The position numbers were made by a program, and so were the translations under genes. From JAERML01 sp035687895 (GTDB taxonomy: Bacteria > Bacteroidota > Ignavibacteria > UBA10030 > UBA6906), in the NCBI GenBank assembly GCA_035687895.1, contig DASRUE010000217.1:1-30040 (forward strand): DNA of 30,040 nucleotides, given 5' to 3'. Shown here piece after piece: positions 8,165 through 16,703 of this stretch. The first letter of the stretch is position 1. The number at the start of each line of letters is the position of its first letter. The notes beneath the pieces were generated by a model. That model worked only from the letters and a program-made list of their open reading frames with translations. It was not told where the DNA came from and searched no databases.

Positions 8165-10810
8165 CTAGAGCTTGCGCTTCGATTCCACGATCTTGAATGC
8201 TTCAATGGTGTCGCCAACCTTGATGTCGTTGAAGTTCTCCAGTCCGATACCGCATTCGAAGCCGGATTCCACCTCCCGGACGTCATCCTTGAACCGCTTC
8301 AACGAACTGATGGTCCCCTCAAATACCTGGAGGCCGTCACGGACGAGCCGGACACGATTGCTGCGCATGATCTTGCCGTCCTGGACATGGCAACCGGCGA
8401 TGTTCCCCACCTTCGGGACCTTGAAGACTTCACGTACTTCGACCGTCGCAACGATTTCTTCCTTCTTCTCCGGGGCGAGCAAACCTTCGAGTGCGTTGTG
8501 GATGTCGTTAATGGCGTCGTAAATGATGTTGTAGGTCCGGATATCCACCTTCTCTTTTTCGGCCAGCCGGCGTGCGTTCAGGTTCGGACGAACGCGGAAT
8601 CCGATGATCACGGCGCCCGATGCTGCGGCAAGGATGATGTCCGACTCGGAGATCATGCCGACACCGCTGTGGATGACGTTCAGTTTCACCTCTTTGTGGC
8701 TGATCTTCATCAGCGAATCGGAGAGGGCTTCCACAGAGCCATCCACGTCGCCCTTCACGATGACGGCCAGCTCTTTCACCTGTCCTTCCTTGATCTGCTG
8801 CGAGATGTCGTCCAGTGTAGTGAGACGCACCTGGCGGAAATCCTGCTCTCGCTTCAACTGCTGCCGTTTCAGACTGATCTCACGTGCCTCACGATCGGAC
8901 TTCATAACGATAAACAGGTCTCCTGCCTGCGGGAAACCATCGAGACCTGTTAACTGCACGGGAGTGGAGGGGCCGGCGGCTTCCACGCGGTTGCCACGCT
9001 CGTCGTACATCGCGCGGATCTTCCCGCTGTAGATCCCGGCGATGAACGGGTCACCAATACGCAGCGTTCCCTTTTGCACGAGAACGGTCGCGGTAATACC
9101 TTTCCCCTTGTCGAGTTGTGCTTCCACAACTGTCCCGTGGGCAAGGCGGTTCGGGTTTGCCTTCAGGTCGAGCACTTCCGCTTCGAGGGCAATCTTCTCG
9201 AGGAGAACATCGACATTTTTTCCTGTGCGGGCGGAGAGTTCCACCGACTGATACTTACCGCCCCATTCCTCCACGAGGATGTTCTTTTCCGAAAGCTGCT
9301 GGCGTATTCTATCCGGGTTGGCATCCTGCTTGTCCACCTTGTTGATAGCAATGATAATGGGAACACCGGCCGCCTGTGCGTGGCTGATCGCTTCAAGGGT
9401 CTGGGGCATCACGCTATCATCGGCAGCAACAACAAGCACAACGATGTCTGTAATCTGCGCTCCACGCGCACGCATGGCAGTAAATGCCTCATGACCCGGT
9501 GTATCGAGGAATGTAATCTTGCTGCCGCTCGCTGTGGTCACCTCGTAAGCACCGATGTGCTGGGTGATTCCACCAGACTCTCCTGCCACCACATTCGCAC
9601 GCCGGATGTAGTCCAGCAATGAAGTCTTGCCGTGGTCCACGTGTCCCATAATCGTGACAACCGGCGGACGACGGACAAGCGTTTCTGGTGGATCCGCCTC
9701 ATCCTTGTGGACATCTTCTTCTGCAACCTCAGTATAGAAGCTGATCTGGAATCCGAATTCATCAGCTACCAGGGTGATGGTATCCTTGTCGAGCCGCTGG
9801 TTAATCGACACCATCATGCCAAGCTCCATACACTTTTTGATGACGTCTGAAACATCGACTCTCATCAGATTGGCAAGGTCGTTCACGGAAAGAAACTCCG
9901 TCACACGAAGGATCCCCTCTTCACGCTGGGCCTCTTCCTGCAAACGGACTTCCTCCTCCTCACGCTCCTTTCGTTTTCGCTTCTTCAGGACCGCGCGGCC
10001 CCCCACACTGGTGTCGTCCATGGCGGCGAATGTTCGCCGGATGGCATCCTTCACCTCGGCCTGGTCGATCTCCTTGTGTCTGAGTTTCTTCTTCTTTTTC
10101 TTCTTCCGATCAAGATCATCGACCTCGACCGCCTTGGTCTCGGGAACATCATCCCTGACCTTTTTCTTTTTCTTTTTCTTCTTGTGAGCCTCTTCAGTCT
10201 CTGGTAAGGGAATCTCCGTCGGGCCCTTCGTTTCTGCTCCCCGCACAGCCGGTTTCTTCTTCGGGGAGAGGTCCATTTTCCCCTTGATGATCAGGCCGAC
10301 TTTCGCACGACGTTCCTTTTCCAGGGGTGAAACGTGTTCACCGGTTTTCTGCTTGGTGGCCGGTTCTGCGATCGACCCGCCGACCGAAGGGGGAGCGGCT
10401 GCTTCTACAGTCTGTTCATCGGGTTCCTCCGTAGGTGCAACCTCGACTTCGGGCTGCGGTTCGGCAGCCGGAGGATGTACTACTGCGACGTGTTCTTTGT
10501 CGACCCGTTCCACATCATGCGCTGTGACCGCCTGGGCAACCTGCTCCACAAGCTGTTCCTCGACCTTTTTCTCTACCCTCTTTTTGCTCTCACGGATTTC
10601 CTGGATCTTTCGCTGATGTTTCTCAGCAACGTCCTTTTCCTTCTTGAAATGGACAAGGATATCCCGCATCATGTCTCCATCAACAGATGACATGTGGCTC
10701 TTCACTTCATGCCCCTTCTTCCGTAGAAACTCAATGAGCGTTTCATGGGAGAGATTCAACTCAGTGGCAAGCTTGTAAATTTTTTTCTTTTTCTCTACCG
10801 TTTGGGCCAT
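8165..10810 (-). CDS. infB: Translation initiation factor IF-2
   Basis: IF-2 is the GTPase that places initiator tRNA on the 30S subunit and promotes subunit joining. The 881-residue protein starts at an ATG with AAAGGA upstream and shows an N-terminal IF2_N domain (KIYKLATELNLSHETLIEFLRKKGHEVKSHMS). A long charged linker follows (about residues 60-290), with two lysine runs near residues 209-218 and 234-241. A second IF2_N-like domain follows (VTEFLSVNDLANLMRVDVSDVIKKCMELG). The GTPase domain has GHVDHGKT near residue 387, DTPGHEAF and NKVDKQDANPDR. The C-terminal domains include VEVREVFKVPKVGNIAGCHVQDGKI and end ESGFECGIGLENFNDIKVGD. The linker, although unusual in composition, is a normal variable part of the family. 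Confidence 0.98.
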   Translation of the reverse strand: MAQTVEKKKKIYKLATELNLSHETLIEFLRKKGHEVKSHMSSVDGDMMRDILVHFKKEKDVAEKHQRKIQEIRESKKRVEKKVEEQLVEQVAQAVTAHDVERVDKEHVAVVHPPAAEPQPEVEVAPTEEPDEQTVEAAAPPSVGGSIAEPATKQKTGEHVSPLEKERRAKVGLIIKGKMDLSPKKKPAVRGAETKGPTEIPLPETEEAHKKKKKKKKVRDDVPETKAVEVDDLDRKKKKKKKLRHKEIDQAEVKDAIRRTFAAMDDTSVGGRAVLKKRKRKEREEEEVRLQEEAQREEGILRVTEFLSVNDLANLMRVDVSDVIKKCMELGMMVSINQRLDKDTITLVADEFGFQISFYTEVAEEDVHKDEADPPETLVRRPPVVTIMGHVDHGKTSLLDYIRRANVVAGESGGITQHIGAYEVTTASGSKITFLDTPGHEAFTAMRARGAQITDIVVLVVAADDSVMPQTLEAISHAQAAGVPIIIAINKVDKQDANPDRIRQQLSEKNILVEEWGGKYQSVELSARTGKNVDVLLEKIALEAEVLDLKANPNRLAHGTVVEAQLDKGKGITATVLVQKGTLRIGDPFIAGIYSGKIRAMYDERGNRVEAAGPSTPVQLTGLDGFPQAGDLFIVMKSDREAREISLKRQQLKREQDFRQVRLTTLDDISQQIKEGQVKELAVIVKGDVDGSVEALSDSLMKISHKEVKLNVIHSGVGMISESDIILAAASGAVIIGFRVRPNLNARRLAEKEKVDIRTYNIIYDAINDIHNALEGLLAPEKKEEIVATVEVREVFKVPKVGNIAGCHVQDGKIMRSNRVRLVRDGLQVFEGTISSLKRFKDDVREVESGFECGIGLENFNDIKVGDTIEAFKIVESKRKL

Positions 10811-10854
10811 GCGATTCCTTTGCTTGGGATCAGTCTCGCAACGTTTCCGCGAGG

Positions 10855-12261
10855 TTACTCCTTCCCTGCAGTCTTCCCTTCTTCGGAAGCCTGCTCGCCC
10901 TCAGGGATATTCTGCTCCTCTGCAGTTGCCGGAGCTTCTGGTGCCTCTGCCTTTGCTGCGTCCGTTTCCTCTGCCTCCTCTACCTCGTCTTCTTCTTCCT
11001 CTTCCTCCTCATCTTCGTCCTCTACTTCGGCCTCTTCAAGGTCACGCTTCATCATATCACGGATCTCTTTGATCTTGTTCTCATCCAATCCTTCGATCTC
11101 GAGCAGTGTATCGAGCTTGGCATTGATCACATCATTTGCTGTCTCCATCCCGGCCCCGATAAGCTTCAGGTAGAGCTCTTCGCCAAGTTCTTCCTTGAAA
11201 TCAACCAGCTCGATGTCATACTCATCCTCATCGGCGCCCTCCTTGATCAGGTTGATTTCGTACCCGGTCAGCTTGGAGGCAAGCCGGATATTCTGGCCAT
11301 TACGTCCGATGGCTAGCGACACTTGGTCAACCGCAACGAGGACATTCGCTGTCTTCTTTTCCTTATCAAGCTGCAGGCTCTTGAGCTTTGCCGGGGACAA
11401 TGAGCGCTGGATGAAGATCTCCGGTTGTTCACTGTAGTTGATAACGTCGATGTTCTCGTTATTCAGTTCACGGACGATGGTATGGATGCGAACCCCCTTC
11501 ATGCCAACACATGCGCCGACCGCATCGATGCGATCGTCGTGCGATTCCACTGCCACCTTTGCACGATCACCGGGTTCCCGCGCAATTTGTTTGATCTCGA
11601 TGATGCCGTCATAAATCTCTGGAATCTCCATTTCAAACAGCTTGGAAAGGAACTTCGAGTCGGCCCGGGAAACAATCACCACCGGGTTGCCGGAGTTCTT
11701 CCGCACTTCCTTGATGATCGCACGGATGGTATCCCCCTTCTTGTACCGTTCCTTGAGAATCTGTTCGCTCTTCGGGAGGAGGAGTTCGTTCCGGTTATGG
11801 TTAATCAGGATTTCGTTCCGACGGATCTGATAAATTTCTCCAACGACGATGTCACCGATGGCGTTGCTGTATTCGTTGTAGATCAGCTCACGCTCAATTT
11901 CCTTGATTCGCTGATTCAAATTCTGTTTTGCACTCACCACCAGCCGACGGCCGAACGCAACGAGCGGGATAACCTCGACATAGTCCTCTCCGACCTCGAG
12001 GTCTTCACCGGACAACTCCCCTGCGGTCTTGACATCGATCTGCGTCGTGGGGTTCTCGACGGTCTCCACAACCTCTCGCTCAAGGAAGATCTCAATATCC
12101 CCTTTATCCATGTTCACAACAACGTCGAACTTGGCATCCTGCCCGTATTTTTTTCGTACCATCATCGAGAAGACGTCTTCAACGATGCCCGTGAGGATAT
12201 CCTTGTCAATCCCTTTTTCCCGAACCATTTGTGAGAATGATTCGACAATCTCCGAATTCAT
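10855..12261 (-). CDS. nusA: Transcription termination/antitermination factor NusA
   Basis: NusA binds RNA polymerase and modulates pausing, termination and antitermination. The ATG at 12261 follows a strong GGAGG site. The 468-residue protein has the N-terminal polymerase-binding domain (residues 1 to about 130), an S1 domain (GDIVVGEIYQIRRNEILINHN) and two KH domains (GACVGMKGVRIHTIVRELNNE, then VAVDQVSLAIGRNGQNIRLASKLTGY). One helix-hairpin-helix segment follows (KLDTLLEIEGLDENKIKEIRDMM). The last 60 residues are almost all acidic and alanine-rich, with runs of glutamate. This region has an acidic low-complexity tail where E. coli has acidic repeat domains. Neighbours rimP and infB are in the standard order. 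Confidence 0.98.
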   Translation of the reverse strand: MNSEIVESFSQMVREKGIDKDILTGIVEDVFSMMVRKKYGQDAKFDVVVNMDKGDIEIFLEREVVETVENPTTQIDVKTAGELSGEDLEVGEDYVEVIPLVAFGRRLVVSAKQNLNQRIKEIERELIYNEYSNAIGDIVVGEIYQIRRNEILINHNRNELLLPKSEQILKERYKKGDTIRAIIKEVRKNSGNPVVIVSRADSKFLSKLFEMEIPEIYDGIIEIKQIAREPGDRAKVAVESHDDRIDAVGACVGMKGVRIHTIVRELNNENIDVINYSEQPEIFIQRSLSPAKLKSLQLDKEKKTANVLVAVDQVSLAIGRNGQNIRLASKLTGYEINLIKEGADEDEYDIELVDFKEELGEELYLKLIGAGMETANDVINAKLDTLLEIEGLDENKIKEIRDMMKRDLEEAEVEDEDEEEEEEEDEVEEAEETDAAKAEAPEAPATAEEQNIPEGEQASEEGKTAGKE

Positions 12262-12301
12262 TACTACCTCCGCATTAAAATAATCAGTTGCACCAATTTC
12301 A

Positions 12302-12754
12302 TTACCAGGGGGCTTTCACCTTTGCTTCCACAATTTCCGCAAAGTCTATGTGAACCTGCTCGCCCTTCTTGATCTGTTCAAGAGCGACCCCCTCTTCATC
12401 CACGCTCAAGAGCTTTCCCGATTTTCCACGGACACCACTCTCAGACTGCATTTTCACTTCGAGCAGACGGCCAATGTGCTTTCGGTACTGCCAGGGAAAC
12501 TTCAAAGGACGTGTGATTCCAGGAGAAGAGACTGTCAACGTGTAAGGCCCCCTGATCGGAGCCTGAAGGTCAATCGCAACCTCGATATCGCGGCTCAGTT
12601 TCGCGCAAGTCTCTGACGTAATCCCCTCTTCCGCATCGACAAACACATCGATCGCAGGATGCGCGTGTTCTCCCCGCACGACAAGATCAATTACATGGGC
12701 CCCAGCTTTGGATGCACTTTCTTCGATCAGATGGAACAACTGGTCGTTCGCCAT
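12302..12754 (-). CDS. rimP: Ribosome maturation factor RimP
   Basis: RimP helps assemble the 30S subunit. The 150-residue protein matches the family in length and layout: an N-terminal alpha/beta domain (HLIEESASKAGAHVIDLVVRGEHAHPAIDVFVDAEEGITSETCAKLSRDIEVAID), the conserved YTLTVSSPGITRPLKFPWQYRKHIGRLLEVK and a C-terminal SH3-like part. The ATG at 12754 has no clear Shine-Dalgarno site, unlike nusA and infB, and the frame is closed just upstream. It heads the operon; a terminator-like hairpin lies only 40 bases upstream. NusA autoregulation acts in the rimP leader of E. coli, so control in this leader is plausible. Confidence 0.95.
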   Translation of the reverse strand: MANDQLFHLIEESASKAGAHVIDLVVRGEHAHPAIDVFVDAEEGITSETCAKLSRDIEVAIDLQAPIRGPYTLTVSSPGITRPLKFPWQYRKHIGRLLEVKMQSESGVRGKSGKLLSVDEEGVALEQIKKGEQVHIDFAEIVEAKVKAPW

Positions 12755-12793
12755 GAGCCAAAAACGCCACTTTCAGAGAGTGTTCTTAGATCC

Positions 12794-12822
12794 CAAATAA
12801 AAATAGCCCTAAACGGGCTACT
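12794..12822 (-). terminator. Intrinsic terminator (or attenuator) between the thioesterase gene and rimP
   Basis: On the minus strand TAGCCC (12815-12820) and GGGCTA (12804-12809) form a 6-base stem with a 5-base loop, followed by TTTTTATTT. It lies about 100 bases past the thioesterase stop codon and 40 bases before the rimP start. It may end the envelope operon or act as an attenuator in the rimP leader. Confidence 0.75.
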
Positions 12823-12923
12823 TCGGAAGGCAGTATTAAGATAGGCAGAGGACCGGCCAAAAGCAAGTAAAATGTTGGGGATTTCTGATTTGCGCTCGAA
12901 CCGCGAATCGTTCCGTGTGTGCG

Positions 12924-13367
12924 TTAGGGAATCGAAACGTTAGACCCCTCAAATCCCTGCACCCATTTGCGGAATTCCTCCGGTACGCGAAGTGGCCTGT
13001 CAGTTCGGTGATCGAGCCAAACATGGACGGACACATTCTCCGAAATCAATCGCCTGCTTGCAGACTCTTCGATGAAGCCCTCAAACGCAAAGCTTGTTTC
13101 TCTTATGCAGGAGATGCGGGTATACACCTCAAGCACTTCGCCGAACCTCGCCGGAGACCGGTAGTCGATCTCGTTGCGTGCAACAACGACCTTGGAATCG
13201 TGTTGAATGGTATTGATGTCCACCTTAATGCCAACATCGCAAAGATATGTAACTCGCCCCACCTCAAAGTACAAGAGATGGTTGGCATTATGCACAATCC
13301 CCTGCCAGTCGATCTCATAGTTCCTAACACGAATCTGAGTATGGTGTTTGAATTTCGTGCGTTCCAT
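12924..13367 (-). CDS. Hot-dog fold acyl-CoA thioesterase (YbgC/FadM-like)
   Basis: The 147-residue protein belongs to the 4HBT thioesterase family, which hydrolyses acyl-CoA thioesters in the cytoplasm. The signature is the segment IRVRNYEIDWQGIVHNANHLLYFE, with the probable catalytic D20 and the HN pair at 26-27. It continues with the central strand pattern RNEIDYRSPARFGEVLEVYTRI and the C-terminal hydrophobic strands ending VHVWLDHRTDRPLRVPEEFRKWV. The substrate cannot be told from sequence. The start is 5 bases after the threonine aldolase stop, so it is the last gene of that operon. A YbgC-type role linked to phospholipid metabolism is possible but that assignment usually rests on a tol-pal context, absent here. 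Confidence 0.88.
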   Translation of the reverse strand: MERTKFKHHTQIRVRNYEIDWQGIVHNANHLLYFEVGRVTYLCDVGIKVDINTIQHDSKVVVARNEIDYRSPARFGEVLEVYTRISCIRETSFAFEGFIEESASRRLISENVSVHVWLDHRTDRPLRVPEEFRKWVQGFEGSNVSIP

Positions 13368-13372
13368 CCGGC

Positions 13373-14404
13373 TCAGTTGAGTGATTCTTGAATTATGGTT
13401 GCTGCTCGTTTCACCTGATTCATCGACACGTCAAGGTGAGTCACGGCCCTCACCCCCATGTAGTTCCCTAAGGTCAGGAGCACGCCCCTGCCTTTGAGAA
13501 TGGAGAGAACTTCCTCCGGCGGTCTTCCTGACCGCTCGACGCTGATGATGACAATATTGGTCTGGACCGAGGAAAGATCGATATCAAAGCCTTTGACATG
13601 TGAAAGCTCCGTTGCAAGGTACTTTGCCTTCGCATGGTCCTCCTTGAGCCGGTCGATGTTATGGTCGAGCGCATAGAGACACGCTGCTGCAAGGACACCG
13701 GCCTGACGCATCCCTCCGCCGAAAATCTTCCGGTAGTGTCGGGCTTCGTTGATGAACTCTGTTGGGCCAACAATGACTGAGCCAACCGGAGCCCCAAGGC
13801 CCTTGGAAAGACAGACAGAAACCGAGTCGAAGTATGAAGCATACTCCTTCGGAGTAATGCCAGTGGCAACGCAGGCATTCCAAAGCCTGGCGCCATCGAG
13901 GTGAAGCCTGATCCCCTCCTGCTTAGCGAGTTGGTGGATTTCCTTGATCATGTTGAGGGGATAGATCGTCCCGCCTGCGCGGTTGTGCGTGTTCTCGAGA
14001 CAAATCAACCGTGTCCGCGGCATGTAATAGAACTTCGGCCTGATCGCCCGCTTGATCTGCGCTGCCGTAATCGCTCCGTGGACTCCTTCGATCGTGTTCA
14101 TCTGTACCTGAGAAAGAAACGCCGCACCACCTGTTTCATAGTTGAAGACATGACACCCCTTCTCCGTAATCACCTCATCGCCGGGTTGCGTGTGAACCTT
14201 GATGCATGTCTCGTTTCCCATCGTCCCGCTTGGGACGTAGAGGGCGGCTTCTTTCCCGAGTAAAGCAGCCACTTTCTGCTGGAGCGTGTTGACAGTCGGG
14301 TCTTCTCCAAACACATCATCCCCCACCTCTGCATGAGCCATGGCCTCGCGCATAGCTGCAGAGGGTTTGGTGACAGTGTCACTTCTAAGATCTATGAAGT
14401 CCAT
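13373..14404 (-). CDS. ltaE: Low-specificity L-threonine aldolase
   Basis: This PLP enzyme splits L-threonine or L-allo-threonine into glycine and acetaldehyde. The 343-residue length is typical. The start MDFIDLRSDTVTKPSAAMREAM is diagnostic, followed by GDDVFGEDPTVNTLQ, YVPSGTMGNE and the PLP-contact region HLDGARLWNA (D170, R173). The PLP-binding lysine is K201 in SVCLSKGLGAPVGS, and GGGMRQAGVLAAACLYAL follows. The ATG overlaps the end of lnt by 13 bases, so the two are coupled on one transcript. Its biochemical link to the envelope genes upstream is not obvious; it may supply glycine. Confidence 0.94.
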   Translation of the reverse strand: MDFIDLRSDTVTKPSAAMREAMAHAEVGDDVFGEDPTVNTLQQKVAALLGKEAALYVPSGTMGNETCIKVHTQPGDEVITEKGCHVFNYETGGAAFLSQVQMNTIEGVHGAITAAQIKRAIRPKFYYMPRTRLICLENTHNRAGGTIYPLNMIKEIHQLAKQEGIRLHLDGARLWNACVATGITPKEYASYFDSVSVCLSKGLGAPVGSVIVGPTEFINEARHYRKIFGGGMRQAGVLAAACLYALDHNIDRLKEDHAKAKYLATELSHVKGFDIDLSSVQTNIVIISVERSGRPPEEVLSILKGRGVLLTLGNYMGVRAVTHLDVSMNQVKRAATIIQESLN

Positions 14405-16110
14405 GATTGACGCCGCTTCCTTCTCTTGAATTTCTGACCAATCGCTGCCGCCACAAACATCCCACTGATGAAAAGACAGCTGACGGCAAACCAGTCTCCG
14501 TGCTCGGTATAAAATGTGAGCTCATTGCTCCTGCCTATCGTTCGCGAAAGAACCGTTTTCGTGAAGAGTTCCGTCCTGTCATACACCCGACCATAGGGAT
14601 CGATGTAACACGAGATACCTCCCACAGCGCAACGGGCAATCCATCGCCGGTTTTCGATTGCACGAAAGATAGAGAATTGCTGATGCTGGAACGCGCCGGA
14701 CATCCGGTCCCACCAGCTGTCGATGGTAATAAGGCTGATGAACTCCGCCCCTCTCTTCACGAAGGCTGCAACGAGGTCCGGATACACCGACTCGTAGCAA
14801 ATCAACGTATTGAAACGGGCGCCGGTTTTCTTTTCCCGAAAGATAATCGAATCACGCCCGATTTGCCAACCGCCAATGCCGACATTCCATCGGAGAAAAT
14901 CAAAGAAGTAAAACGCGTCCGCATACGGGACGCGCTCGGCCAGCGGCACCATCTTCATCTTTCCGTACCACGGGATTTTCTCCACCCCCGGTTGAATTAA
15001 CGCTGCCGCATTGTAAGCATCATACCGCTCGCCGGTAATCTTCGAGCGCTTTGCACTCGGTGGCGCGGTTGTTGAGTCTTCGTAGGTCACCGCATGAGGC
15101 AGCCCTGTCAGAATCGGGACGTTCATCACGTCTACTTCTCTGTGAAGGTACTCACGCACCGATTCATTTTGTTTAGTGAGGAGATAGTACGGGACTGCCG
15201 TCTCCGGCCACAGCACGAGATCAGGCCTTGGCATCAAAGTATCATCAAGCAGGGACTTCGTCATCGCGAGATACATCTCAATTGTCTGATACCCTGTCTG
15301 ATTCCATTTTTCCCACGGATCGACATTGGATTGGATGATTCCAACGGTAATCGTGGATTGCGAGGGATCCAATCCGTCTGGTGTAGAAGGGGCATTGGAG
15401 AGAGCGAGAGCGCCGTGGACCCTGGGGAGGAAGTACAGAATAAGAATCCCGGCAGTCAGTGCAACGCTCCTCGTTTCGAAGGGCTTCCATTTCTTCTGGG
15501 CCAGCGCCGAATAGAGAACAAATGCCAGGACATTGATAACCAGAATCCACAACGATAGTCCATAGATGCCTGTTGTATTGATGAACTGTATCCCGGCCAG
15601 GTTAAAGGACTGACTGTTCCCGATCGTGATCCACGGAAACGACCACTCACTGAGCGAATGAGTGTATTCGTACCCAACCCAAAGAAAAGGAAACGCAACA
15701 AGGCCCGCTGTTTCCCCCAGATATCTTCGTGCAAACCCGTACGCACCCAATGGCAGGAAGTAGAAGAGAGGATGCGCCAGCATGGTCACTGCTCCGGCGA
15801 TCATCATGTAGGGATCATTCATGTGTGCGTAGCCACCTGTCCAGTTCAGGGTAATCACATGAAATACCAGCATTCCCACATAGCCGTAGCGCAGCTGACT
15901 CCCGATGGAATCGATATCTGCCAGCACAATCAAGAGTGGAACGAGGCCAAAACAGGCGAGTACTCCAAGCGAACTCGGAGGGAAGGAAAGGCCGAGCAAC
16001 GCACCCGAAAGAACGGAGAGAAAGACACGGACACGCCTCTCCTGCCTTCTGCGGGTTATGATCTCGGGAGATTCCGAGGGGAGACGATTTCTTCGCCGAA
16101 AGAGTTTCAC
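14392..16110 (-). CDS. lnt: Apolipoprotein N-acyltransferase
   Basis: Lnt adds the third acyl chain to the N-terminal cysteine of lipoproteins in the inner membrane. The N-terminal half has about six hydrophobic membrane segments (from FLSVLSGALLGLSFPPSSLG to ILVINVLAFVLY). The C-terminal half is a nitrilase-like domain with the triad E303 (LVLWPETAVPYY), K384 (WYGKMKMVPLAERVPY) and C438 (LICYESVYPDL). I chose the GTG at 16110: it overlaps the PAP2 stop as GTGA, has AAGGAAG upstream and gives 572 residues. A longer open frame to 16308 would run far into the PAP2 gene and adds an arginine-rich stretch with no family resemblance. The presence of Lnt indicates triacylated lipoproteins and a double-membrane cell. 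Confidence 0.95.
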   Translation of the reverse strand: MKLFRRRNRLPSESPEIITRRRQERRVRVFLSVLSGALLGLSFPPSSLGVLACFGLVPLLIVLADIDSIGSQLRYGYVGMLVFHVITLNWTGGYAHMNDPYMMIAGAVTMLAHPLFYFLPLGAYGFARRYLGETAGLVAFPFLWVGYEYTHSLSEWSFPWITIGNSQSFNLAGIQFINTTGIYGLSLWILVINVLAFVLYSALAQKKWKPFETRSVALTAGILILYFLPRVHGALALSNAPSTPDGLDPSQSTITVGIIQSNVDPWEKWNQTGYQTIEMYLAMTKSLLDDTLMPRPDLVLWPETAVPYYLLTKQNESVREYLHREVDVMNVPILTGLPHAVTYEDSTTAPPSAKRSKITGERYDAYNAAALIQPGVEKIPWYGKMKMVPLAERVPYADAFYFFDFLRWNVGIGGWQIGRDSIIFREKKTGARFNTLICYESVYPDLVAAFVKRGAEFISLITIDSWWDRMSGAFQHQQFSIFRAIENRRWIARCAVGGISCYIDPYGRVYDRTELFTKTVLSRTIGRSNELTFYTEHGDWFAVSCLFISGMFVAAAIGQKFKRRKRRQSWTS

Positions 16111-16703
16111 TGATGAGATTCTTCCTTCACGCTCTCGTCCTTGACCGGAAAGAGTCGGCGCTCGACGACAGTCCACGAATAAATTACAGCGAGCGCCACG
16201 CAAGTGCCAATGATTGCTCCACCCAAGACGTCGGATGGATAGTGCACTCCGACGGCCACCCGTGAGAGTGCAACCAATCCTGCCCATGAAAAGAACGCCC
16301 ATTTCCATTTCGGATAGTAGTGTGAGAACATTGTTGCCACCGAAAAGTTGTTTACTGCATGTGACGAAGGAAAGGAGAGACCGCCGCAGCCGACCAGCAA
16401 GTGAATCTGGTCAGCAGAAAATGTATTGCATGGGCGAACCCGTCCCACAAGGGATTTGATGAATGTACTGCTGAGTTGATCGCTCACCACAAGCAAAGGT
16501 ATCAGCATGAGAGCAGCAGTCCGACCGCGGGTCCCTCCTCTTATCATCAACCACAACCAGATGCCGATGAGGATCACTCTAGCGGGCCAAAGCTTGTCAT
16601 AGTCGGTAATCAAGGGCCAGAGAAAATCCCCAACCGGGTTGCTGAGCGTCTGGTTGATAAACAGGAAAATTGCTTTGTCGATTCCATACAGAAACTCGAT
16701 CAT
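16107..16703 (-). CDS. PAP2-family membrane phosphatase, probably lipid diphosphatase
   Basis: The 198-residue membrane protein carries all three PAP2 motifs: K83 to R90-P91 (KSLVGRVRP), P112-SSH115 (FPSSHAVN; the common form is PSGH) and SRVAVGVHYPSD (S147, R148, H154, D158). These form the phosphohistidine active site, which usually faces the periplasm. Family members dephosphorylate undecaprenyl diphosphate, phosphatidylglycerol phosphate or lipid A. The position between a DedA protein and lnt, with ispF upstream, favours undecaprenyl diphosphate, but this is inference. Its start overlaps the DedA stop by ATGA and its stop overlaps the lnt start by GTGA. Confidence 0.92.
   Translation of the reverse strand: MIEFLYGIDKAIFLFINQTLSNPVGDFLWPLITDYDKLWPARVILIGIWLWLMIRGGTRGRTAALMLIPLLVVSDQLSSTFIKSLVGRVRPCNTFSADQIHLLVGCGGLSFPSSHAVNNFSVATMFSHYYPKWKWAFFSWAGLVALSRVAVGVHYPSDVLGGAIIGTCVALAVIYSWTVVERRLFPVKDESVKEESHQ

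Noticed and set aside
7625..8953. 442-residue plus-strand open frame
   Set aside because: It is antisense to truB, rbfA and infB, all of which have clear family matches; its sequence resembles no known protein.
11425..12234. 269-residue plus-strand open frame
   Set aside because: It lies antisense within nusA and has no recognisable domain.
12836..13036. 66-residue minus-strand ORF overlapping the thioesterase end
   Set aside because: It overlaps the real gene in another frame and has no family resemblance.
16111..16308. 66-residue N-terminal extension of Lnt
   Set aside because: It lies inside the PAP2 gene, is arginine-rich without family resemblance, and the GTG at 16110 has a ribosome site and a GTGA overlap with the PAP2 stop.
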